Source: Alcaligenaceae bacterium
GTDB taxonomy: Bacteria > Pseudomonadota > Gammaproteobacteria > Burkholderiales > Burkholderiaceae_B
NCBI GenBank assembly: GCA_012512545.1
Contig: JAAZDZ010000132.1
Coordinates: 1 to 6,456, forward strand
Direction: 5' to 3'
DNA length: 6,456 bases
The notes beneath the pieces are model-generated. The model made no database searches. It was not told where the DNA came from and was given only the letters and a program-made list of their open reading frames with translations. Both the position numbers and the translations under genes were made by a program. Positions 1 through 4,303 of the stretch are shown piece by piece. Numbering within the stretch: position 1 is the stretch's first letter; the number at the start of each line of letters is the position of its first letter.

Positions 1-427
1 GGCCCGCCAGCCAGCGGCCGAAAAGCGGCAGATAGTCCGGCCCGGCCGTGACATATAGCTGGAGATGGTCAGTCGCTTCGCCCACGACCAGCCGCGAACG
101 CAGGATTTCCATTTCGGCGGACGAAGGGGTCTGCACACTGAATACGGAGGACAGTTCGGCCAGGACATGGGCCTGCGCCTGGGGCTGTTGGGGCGGCTCC
201 ACCTGTATCAGCGCATCGGCGCGATAGACCGGGCGGCTGAGAAAGGCATAACCCGCTCCGGCCAGCAGCGCCAATGCGGTGGTGCCGATAATCAGGCGGC
301 GGGCATTCAGCAGAATGTCCATGAAGCCGGGCAGGTCGATTTCTTCGTTGTCAGGCGGCGCTCCATGGAAATACGGCTGGGTGGCCGGAAGGGCTTCATA
401 GGAAGGGACAACTGGGTTTCTGTTCAT
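1..427 (-). CDS. wzc: Wzc-like polysaccharide co-polymerase / BY-kinase, N-terminal part (runs off the window)
   Basis: This is the first 142 codons of a Wzz/Wzc-type inner-membrane protein; the 3' end lies beyond position 1. Family members control chain length and export of capsule or exopolysaccharide. The full Wzc form adds a cytoplasmic tyrosine autokinase that works with the Wza channel. After a Pro-rich N-terminus, a Wzz-type segment begins near residue 30 (EIDLPGFMDILLNARRL). A transmembrane helix follows at about 45-63, then the periplasmic signature SRPVYRADALIQVE. Residues 104-116 (AEMEILRSRLVVG) and the PDYLPLFGRW stretch near the end match the conserved Wzc region that in E. coli reads like P-KYFPVFGRGWA. 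The ATG at 427 lies 11 nt after the wza stop, so the two genes are almost certainly cotranscribed; the RBS is weak (GGTG). The kinase domain is outside the window, so a kinase-less Wzz is possible, though the sequence is closer to Wzc. Confidence 0.88.
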   Translation of the reverse strand, partial: MNRNPVVPSYEALPATQPYFHGAPPDNEEIDLPGFMDILLNARRLIIGTTALALLAGAGYAFLSRPVYRADALIQVEPPQQPQAQAHVLAELSSVFSVQTPSSAEMEILRSRLVVGEATDHLQLYVTAGPDYLPLFGRWLAG

Positions 428-438
428 GGCGGCACCGC

Positions 439-1602
439 TTATCGGGTCATGGTGCGAGTCGAATAGACCGCGTTGTAGCTGGGGAGCAGGTTGCTGATGA
501 CGCGGTTCCAGCGCACGATCGGAGCCGGGTCAACGAAGACGATGTCCTTGGGTTTCAGCGGGAAATCAGCGGCCAGAACGTAGGCGGTGGGGCGGCTGGC
601 ATCGAGATGGAAAAGCTCAGGCTCGCCATCCCCGCTGCGCCGGATGACATAGATCTGACGCGGGTTGCCGCCGTGCGGGTCGATGCCCCCGGCTTCTCCC
701 AGCGCCTGGGCCAGGCTGACGGTGCCGTCGTGCATGACATGAGCCGTAGGCGCATAAACGTCGCCCATCAGGTACACCTTGGAATCCTGGCGGCTGGCAA
801 TGCGCAGCAGGTCGCCGTCCTGCAGAAGAATGTCGGCAGGGTTGATACGGCTGCGCGTCAGCAGCTGCAGGTCAATCGGCGTGGATACACCGTTGCGCGT
901 CAGCGTGAGGGATGAACGGTCGGCCTCGGGGGTCATGCCGCCCGCGCGGTTGATGGCTTCGGGCAAGGTCATGGCGATATCAGTGATCGGCAGCACGCCG
1001 GGGCTGCGAATCTCGCCATCCACATAGATGCGGCCCGAGCGGTAAGCCTGCACGCGCACGGTGATCTGGGGCGAATTGACATAGCCCGACAGGCGTTGAG
1101 CCAGCCGTTCTCGAATCTGCGACTCATTCAGCCCCGCCACTTTGACCGTGCCCGTGAAGGGGAACTGTATGGTGCCGTCCGGCCCGACGTTATACCCATT
1201 GCCCAGCTCATTCACGCCCGTAACGATGGCCGTGGCAGCGGAGCCCGCCGGGGTCAGGGCCAGCTCGGGGTGGTTCCACACCACGATATTCAGAATGTCG
1301 CCCACCCCCACCTTGTAGGGTTCCGCCTGGCCGATCAAATGCTGGATCGTGCTGCGCGCCGCCTGAGGGGCAACGCTGTTATGGCTGTGCACCAGTTCTG
1401 GCGTGATGGATTTAAGCGTGCCCGGGGGCGCGCCATCTTCTTCCAGAGCCTGGCTGACTTTCTCCGGGCTGCCCATATGCATGCCCGGCGACATGCTGCA
1501 GGCGGCCAGTAAGGTGCTGGACAGCAGGGCCGCAAGCAGCGCTTTCCAACGGGCTGCGCGGTGCGTCCCGCCGGGTTCATTGAGAGTCATTATTGAATCC
1601 AT
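439..1602 (-). CDS. wza: Wza-like outer-membrane polysaccharide export lipoprotein
   Basis: This 387-aa protein resembles E. coli Wza, the octameric outer-membrane channel for group 1 capsule and colanic acid, over most of its length. A lipoprotein signal runs to the lipobox LLAAC, with Cys35 as the acylated residue. A polysaccharide-export domain covers about 95-185 (YKVGVGDILNIVVWNHPEL, then PDGTIQFPFTG). Two SLBB domains follow at about 190-270 and 275-355. The C-terminal segment APIVRWNRVISNLLPS corresponds to the Wza helix that forms the outer-membrane alpha-barrel. The frame stays open to a TTG at 1674. I chose ATG 1602 because GGAG sits 5 nt upstream and it gives a proper signal peptide; ATG 1590 is a weaker alternative. 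A start at 1674 would place the ops-like element inside the coding region. The gene sits between the RfaH-type regulator and wzc. Confidence 0.95.
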   Translation of the reverse strand: MDSIMTLNEPGGTHRAARWKALLAALLSSTLLAACSMSPGMHMGSPEKVSQALEEDGAPPGTLKSITPELVHSHNSVAPQAARSTIQHLIGQAEPYKVGVGDILNIVVWNHPELALTPAGSAATAIVTGVNELGNGYNVGPDGTIQFPFTGTVKVAGLNESQIRERLAQRLSGYVNSPQITVRVQAYRSGRIYVDGEIRSPGVLPITDIAMTLPEAINRAGGMTPEADRSSLTLTRNGVSTPIDLQLLTRSRINPADILLQDGDLLRIASRQDSKVYLMGDVYAPTAHVMHDGTVSLAQALGEAGGIDPHGGNPRQIYVIRRSGDGEPELFHLDASRPTAYVLAADFPLKPKDIVFVDPAPIVRWNRVISNLLPSYNAVYSTRTMTR

Positions 1603-1607
1603 CCCTG

Positions 1608-1613
1608 CTCCAG
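1608..1613 (-). promoter_or_regulatory. Ribosome binding site of wza
   Basis: On the minus strand CTGGAG (1613-1608) lies 5 nt upstream of ATG 1602. It is the only good Shine-Dalgarno among the candidate starts, so it decides the start in favour of 1602 over TTG 1674 and ATG 1590. Confidence 0.7.
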
Positions 1614-1625
1614 ATGTTTTCGGAA

Positions 1626-1636
1626 ACGCTACCGCC
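1626..1636 (-). promoter_or_regulatory. ops-like RfaH recruitment / pause element
   Basis: The minus strand reads GGCGGTAGCGT from 1636 to 1626, followed by T. This is identical over the first 11 positions to the enterobacterial ops core (GGCGGTAG, then two variable bases, then TG) found in JUMPstart leaders of capsule, O-antigen and haemolysin operons. The twelfth base is T instead of the usual G. The element lies in the wza leader, 23 nt upstream of the wza ATG and downstream of an RfaH homologue. In E. coli this element pauses RNA polymerase and exposes the non-template strand to RfaH. The match, strand and position are seen directly; the function is inferred from the family. Confidence 0.8.
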
Positions 1637-1637
1637 G

Positions 1638-1663
1638 GGGTCTGCATCCGCTGACGCAGACCC
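1638..1663 (-). promoter_or_regulatory. Leader RNA hairpin just upstream of the ops-like element
   Basis: On the minus strand GGGTCTGC (1663-1656) and GCAGACCC (1645-1638) form a perfect 8-bp stem with a 10-nt loop. The stem base is separated from the ops-like core by one nucleotide (1637). No U-tract follows, so it is not an intrinsic terminator. Its base is about 12 nt from the expected pause position at the end of ops, similar to the hairpin spacing of hairpin-stabilised pauses such as the his leader. A pause-enhancing role is inference. Confidence 0.6.
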
Positions 1664-1721
1664 TGAGGGTGCAAAAATGGGAAAAATCCCCTGTGAGGAC
1701 GCTGAGCTATCCCTGGCGGCG

Positions 1722-1741
1722 CTGGCTGGCCGGCCAGCCAG
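1722..1741 (-). repeat. Perfect 20-bp palindrome directly after the rfaH-like stop
   Basis: CTGGCTGGCCGGCCAGCCAG is a perfect inverted repeat with no spacer, beginning 5 nt downstream of the rfaH-like stop codon on the minus strand. As RNA it would form a very GC-rich stem with a short loop. There is no adjacent U-tract; the nearest T-rich stretches on the minus strand lie more than 30 nt downstream (about 1686-1673). It could be a transcript 3'-end stabiliser, a partial or Rho-assisted terminator that RfaH overrides, or a binding site for a dimeric protein. Confidence 0.55.
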
Positions 1742-1746
1742 GATGT

Positions 1747-2256
1747 TCAGCCGTTCGCCTGGATCACTTCTACGTTTTCAACCTGCATCCTGACCGGCGT
1801 CTGTCGGCCCAGGATTGCCATCAGAACGACGACCCGCTGGTCGGCGCTGGAATGCACCAGGCCCTCCAGACCGGCGAACGCCGAAGCGCGGTCTGTCACG
1901 CGCACCCGCTGCCCGGTTTGAGGCCGGCGGCTGGCCGGGTTCCCTGCCGTATGGCGGGCCTCCTGCTCCCGTATGGCGTCAATCAGCGTCTGCGGCACTT
2001 GTGCATACTGGTAGCCAAAGCGGACCACGGCCTGTATTCCACGAGTGGAGCGCACAGGCGCGATGGATTGCGAAGCCTGGGAAGGGCGAAAGAACAAATA
2101 GCGGGGAAACATCGGCTCAACACGGCCATACAGAGGCAGGTAGGTTTCATAGGCTTGCCGCAGCAGATGCTCCTGAGCATGCGCTTCGCGGCGCGGTTCT
2201 GTATAGGCCAGATACCAGCGTGTGGATGGAGCAGCGCCCCCGGCTTCGTGTTGCAT
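1747..2256 (-). CDS. rfaH: RfaH-type NusG-family transcription antiterminator
   Basis: This 169-aa protein has the layout of RfaH: an NGN domain (about 13-100), a linker, and a KOW-type C-terminal domain from about 113. RfaH joins RNA polymerase paused at ops, suppresses pausing and Rho termination, and recruits ribosomes. Matches to E. coli RfaH include WYLAYTEPR, AQEHLLRQ, EPMFPRYLF and TRGIQAVVRFG. The residues used for ops contact in E. coli (H20, R23, Q24, T72, R73) align with H30, R33, Q34, T71 and R72. The interdomain salt-bridge pair E48/R138, which marks autoinhibited fold-switching RfaH, aligns with E47 and R141. The loop between AYETYLPLY and EPMF is about ten residues shorter than in E. 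coli. The ATG at 2256 has only a modest SD (GGGGT, about 7 nt upstream). The gene precedes wza/wzc in the same orientation, so its target is probably local. A generic NusG is unlikely because the ops-contact residues and locus point to RfaH. Confidence 0.93.
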   Translation of the reverse strand: MQHEAGGAAPSTRWYLAYTEPRREAHAQEHLLRQAYETYLPLYGRVEPMFPRYLFFRPSQASQSIAPVRSTRGIQAVVRFGYQYAQVPQTLIDAIREQEARHTAGNPASRRPQTGQRVRVTDRASAFAGLEGLVHSSADQRVVVLMAILGRQTPVRMQVENVEVIQANG

Positions 2257-2439
2257 CGAATTACCCCAAGATGGTTACCAGATGCGATAGAAATAACCGC
2301 CTGCTGCACAGGCCAGCCATCGGCCATAAGACATACGCTGCCTGGCATACGCCTCTTTCTCTAGGCTGGCTTGCGGGGGTGGGGGTAGGGCGTCTGCCCG
2401 ATACGGCGCTTTGCCCTCCAAGCAATCCGCAGAAAAATC
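2257..2439. other. Divergent intergenic region between rfaH-like gene and tRNA-Ser
   Basis: This gap separates the minus-strand rfaH-like gene from the plus-strand tRNA promoter. It must hold the promoter for the rfaH-like gene unless that gene is read from further upstream. I see no clear -35/-10 pair on the minus strand. Apart from the G-rich tract at 2375-2390 nothing stands out; open frames crossing it run antisense to or through the flanking genes and look spurious. Confidence 0.4.
2375..2399 (+). repeat. G-rich tract with adjoining GGGC/GCCC stem
   Basis: The plus strand has runs of five, five and three G separated by T and TA (2375-2390). The last run also forms a 4-bp GGGC/GCCC stem (2388-2391 with 2396-2399). 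Such a tract can support G-quadruplex structure on the plus strand, with C-runs on the strand transcribed as the rfaH-like leader. It lies between the divergent rfaH-like and tRNA genes. No function can be assigned from sequence. Confidence 0.35.
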
Positions 2440-2448
2440 TGCTATATT
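2440..2448 (+). promoter_or_regulatory. Extended -10 promoter of tRNA-Ser
   Basis: TGCTATATT on the plus strand matches an extended -10 (TGn followed by TATATT, one mismatch to TATAAT). It would start transcription near 2455, about 38 nt before the mature tRNA, a normal precursor length. No strong -35 is present at the usual spacing; the nearest TTG-type hexamer (TTGCCC, 2411-2416) is too far away. Confidence 0.5.
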
Positions 2449-2492
2449 CCTTGGTCTTCGATTCTCTTCATCGAATACGAACGAAGGCTCGC

Positions 2493-2582
2493 GGACAGGT
2501 GGCAGAGTGGTCGAATGTACCTGACTCGAAATCAGGCGTACGTGCAAGCGTACCGTGGGTTCGAATCCCACCCTGTCCGCCA
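2493..2582 (+). tRNA. tRNA-Ser (anticodon CGA)
   Basis: All cloverleaf parts can be placed. The acceptor strands are GGACAGG (2493-2499) and CCTGTCC (2572-2578), with discriminator G2579 and an encoded CCA (2580-2582). The anticodon stem is CCTGA/TCAGG (2520-2524, 2532-2536) around loop CTCGAAA, giving anticodon CGA (2527-2529), which reads UCG. A long class II variable arm has stem GTACG/CGTAC (2538-2542, 2549-2553), typical of serine tRNAs. The T arm is GTGGG/CCCAC with loop TTCGAAT. It has its own promoter and terminator and appears monocistronic. Confidence 0.97.
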
Positions 2583-2622
2583 TTTATCCTTCCATCAAGT
2601 ACGATGGAACGCTACAGAACAG

Positions 2623-2658
2623 AACCCGCATAGGCATCAGCTTTGTGCGGGTTTTTTG
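2623..2658 (+). terminator. Rho-independent terminator after tRNA-Ser
   Basis: AACCCGCA (2623-2630) pairs perfectly with TGCGGGTT (2646-2653) across a 15-nt loop and runs into a T-tract (2652-2657). It lies 40 nt after the tRNA CCA end in the same orientation and closes the tRNA transcript before the next gene. Confidence 0.85.
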
Positions 2659-2723
2659 TATCCGGGCGTCCAGACGAATCACCGGGGGCCGGCGCTACCC
2701 CAAAATGCGGCCCTGTTTCAGAC

Positions 2724-2743
2724 ACGACACAGCTTGTCGTTTT
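2724..2743 (+). repeat. Inverted repeat ACGACA-n5-TGTCGT upstream of the FtsZ-C-like gene
   Basis: ACGACA (2724-2729) and TGTCGT (2735-2740) form a perfect 6-bp inverted repeat with a 5-nt spacer, followed by TTT. It lies about 60 nt upstream of the ATG at 2803. It could be a weak terminator or the operator of a dimeric regulator for the downstream gene. It may also be chance; its short length keeps confidence low. Confidence 0.35.
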
Positions 2744-2802
2744 CATCTCTAGACTTCTTCTTGTGCCCAGCCGGGTGTTTCATACAGGGAGAATCACATT
2801 TC

Positions 2803-3288
2803 ATGCGTTCACGAGCCGTTATCCGGGCCGTTAAGCTGGCTGCCCGGCGCAAGACTGTGCTGCTGCGTCTGTATCGTGTCGCAGACGACGGCAGCGAAAC
2901 GCTGGAAGCGACCAGCGCGCCTGTGACTATGGTGGCGGCCGCGGCGATCTGCAAGCTGTTTCAGGAGCCCTCTTCCATCAGGCCGGATATCGAATCGCTG
3001 AAGCGGGTGTTTCAGGTGTACGGGCATACGGCCTGGGCGGGGTTTGTGGCAAGGGATGCCTTTACCGCCGTGCAGCAGGCAAGCCTGCAGCATGATGTGC
3101 GGCGCGCGAAAGGGGTTCTGATCATCATCACGCTGGCAATGGATTTCAATATTGTCGATACCGTGGACAGGGTGATGAATGCCCTTCACAGGCCAGCCCC
3201 CGCCGGGCTGGAATCCGCGCTGCTCGTGACTTACGACGAGGCCCTTGAAGGCGAGGTGAAAGTGGAATTGCTATGGCTGGGCGTGTAG
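2803..3288 (+). CDS. Small protein resembling the FtsZ C-terminal domain, without the GTPase domain
   Basis: This 161-aa protein starts with a basic stretch (MRSRAVIRAVKLAARRKTV). From about residue 44 it follows the FtsZ pattern from the end of core helix H7 through the C-terminal domain. QEPSSIRPDIESLKRVF aligns with the FtsZ T7 segment RPGLINVDFADVRTVM. RRAKGVLIIITLAMDFNIVDTV aligns with the FtsZ type GARGVLVNITAGLDLSIGEF. YDEALEGEVKVELLWLG aligns with DPELSDELRVTVVATG. The nucleotide-binding half, including the GGGTGTG loop, is absent. Of the T7-loop residues that complete GTP hydrolysis in E. coli FtsZ (N207, D209, D212), only the D209 equivalent (D62) is kept; the others read R60 and S65. 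ATG 2803 is chosen because AGGGAG lies upstream (11-nt gap); earlier in-frame codons run back through the tRNA and terminator. It stands alone on the plus strand, convergent with the WYL gene. The similarity is recognised by eye; a role in FtsZ interaction is inference. Confidence 0.7.
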   Translation: MRSRAVIRAVKLAARRKTVLLRLYRVADDGSETLEATSAPVTMVAAAAICKLFQEPSSIRPDIESLKRVFQVYGHTAWAGFVARDAFTAVQQASLQHDVRRAKGVLIIITLAMDFNIVDTVDRVMNALHRPAPAGLESALLVTYDEALEGEVKVELLWLGV

Positions 3289-3323
3289 CGCAGAAGCCTT
3301 GCGGTCAGAACGCTTCGGCAGCC

Positions 3324-4283
3324 TTACTCCACCCTTTCTTTTTCCACGCCCCAGACGGCATCCCCGAAGCCATTCAGCCATCGTTCCAGAAGCAGGCTGT
3401 CCAGCACCGTAGCGGTAATGAAGTAGCCTGCTTCGGTTTCCTCTGCTGTCTGATCGGCGGACAGCCGGGATTCCAGCAGGTGGGCGCCCGCGTCCTTGCT
3501 GATATGAAAACGCAAGCGTATGCGCTCGCCTTCGCCATACTGGAAGCGGCCTTCGTCTTCGTAGGCGGCCAGGCTGAATTCCGCAGGGCGCTCAAAGCCC
3601 AGGTCGGATATCTCAGCGCTGAGAATCCGGTGTATGGCCAGCGTGCGTTCGTTGTTGAAATCCCGAAAACGGCAGACCAGATAAAGGGTGGGGCCTTGCT
3701 GGGCCAGCCCCAGCGGCATGATGTCGTGGCTGCGGCGCTGGCGGCGCGCGTTGCGATAATCAATATGCAGCCAGCGGTTTTCGTACAGCGCCTGGCTGAC
3801 GATATCGAATACGCCAGGCGCGATGCGCGGCGGCAGCAGGGGCAAGGTGGTGCTCACCACGCGCACTTTATGCGTCCATTGCTTTTCCAGCCGGGCGCGT
3901 TCCGGGTCGTTCAGATTCAGGCGGGCCTGAAAGAAAAAGTCATCCAGCGATCTCAGCAGGGGGGCGGGCAGCAGATGCTTCAGGTGTTCCTCGGCCAGAT
4001 GGAGGAGCAGAGATTCCTGCGGGTTGAGGAAGGGCAGTGATAACCCTCCCGCCCGCGCCAGCCAGCGGTAGCCATATGGCCGGGTGCGGTCGTCCCGTTC
4101 AATGTCGAAATGTTCCGAAAGCGTATCAAGGTGTCGCTGAATGCTGCGCAGATCGCGGATAAAACCCGCGTGCAGCAGCTGGTCGTGCAGTTCCTGAGCC
4201 GTGATTTTGCGGTTGCGCGGGATGCGGCGCAGAATCTCCAGGCTGAGGAGCACGGTATCCAGATTACGGGTGCGGGTGTTCAT
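3324..4283 (-). CDS. WYL-domain transcriptional regulator (HTH-WYL-WCX)
   Basis: This 319-aa protein has the three-part layout of WYL regulators. An N-terminal winged helix-turn-helix covers about 10-60 (ITAQELHDQLLHAGF, then RDLRSIQRHLDTL). A WYL domain spans about 155-225 (LHIDYRNARRQ, MPLGLAQQGPTLYLVCRF, RTLAIHRI). A WCX-type C-terminal domain follows (RIRLRFHISKDAGAHLLESRL to the end). The name-giving WYL triplet reads LYL here. WYL domains are ligand-sensing modules, and such regulators often control neighbouring metabolic or defence genes. It follows the sugar-acid dehydratase on the same strand, so it may sense a pathway intermediate. Start choice is uncertain: ATG 4283 gives the usual short N-terminus but has a weak SD, while an in-frame TTG at 4307 would add 8 residues and overlap the dehydratase stop as TTGA, suggesting translational coupling. 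Confidence 0.88.
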   Translation of the reverse strand: MNTRTRNLDTVLLSLEILRRIPRNRKITAQELHDQLLHAGFIRDLRSIQRHLDTLSEHFDIERDDRTRPYGYRWLARAGGLSLPFLNPQESLLLHLAEEHLKHLLPAPLLRSLDDFFFQARLNLNDPERARLEKQWTHKVRVVSTTLPLLPPRIAPGVFDIVSQALYENRWLHIDYRNARRQRRSHDIMPLGLAQQGPTLYLVCRFRDFNNERTLAIHRILSAEISDLGFERPAEFSLAAYEDEGRFQYGEGERIRLRFHISKDAGAHLLESRLSADQTAEETEAGYFITATVLDSLLLERWLNGFGDAVWGVEKERVE

Positions 4284-4303
4284 GGATGCGAATCCAGTAG
4301 CGC

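Larger units (their letters stand above)
1603..1746 (-). other. Structured leader between rfaH-like gene and wza
   Basis: This 144-nt gap contains, in transcription order, the GC palindrome at 1741-1722, T-rich tracts around 1686-1673 with a small GGGA/TCCC stem, the 8-bp hairpin at 1663-1638, the ops-like core at 1636-1626 and the wza ribosome binding site. I do not see a convincing -35/-10 pair. The export genes may therefore be transcribed from a promoter upstream of the rfaH-like gene, or from one I cannot recognise. Confidence 0.6.

Noticed and set aside
1603..1674. Extended N-terminus of Wza from a TTG at 1674
   Set aside because: It has no good ribosome binding site, would bury the lipoprotein signal behind 24 extra residues and would cover the ops-like element and hairpin; ATG 1602 has GGAG at 5 nt.
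2493..2582. tRNA-Ser as a genomic-island attachment site for the polysaccharide locus
   Set aside because: There is no integrase, no second copy of the tRNA 3' end in the window, and the export genes lie on the 5' side of the tRNA, whereas islands usually insert at the 3' end.
2275..2583. Minus-strand open frame beginning MADRVGFEPTVRL
   Set aside because: It is the antisense translation of the tRNA-Ser gene. This peptide type (DRVGFEPT) is a well-known spurious annotation from the complement of class II tRNA genes.
1669..2633. Overlapping plus-strand frames of 231 and 272 codons
   Set aside because: They run antisense to the rfaH-like gene, and the longer one continues into the tRNA. Their composition is low-information and Arg/Pro/Gly-rich, with no motif.
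2515..2802. Upstream extension of the FtsZ-C-like frame to 257 aa
   Set aside because: The extra 96 codons pass through the tRNA-Ser anticodon arm, T arm and Rho-independent terminator; ATG 2803 has its own ribosome binding site.
3289..3323. Possible bidirectional terminator between the convergent FtsZ-C-like and WYL genes
   Set aside because: Only a 5-bp GAAGC/GCTTC pairing with a long loop and no T-tract is visible, which is too weak to call.
3273..4040. 255-codon plus-strand open frame
   Set aside because: It lies antisense to the WYL regulator and has no recognisable domain; it is a GC-driven shadow frame.
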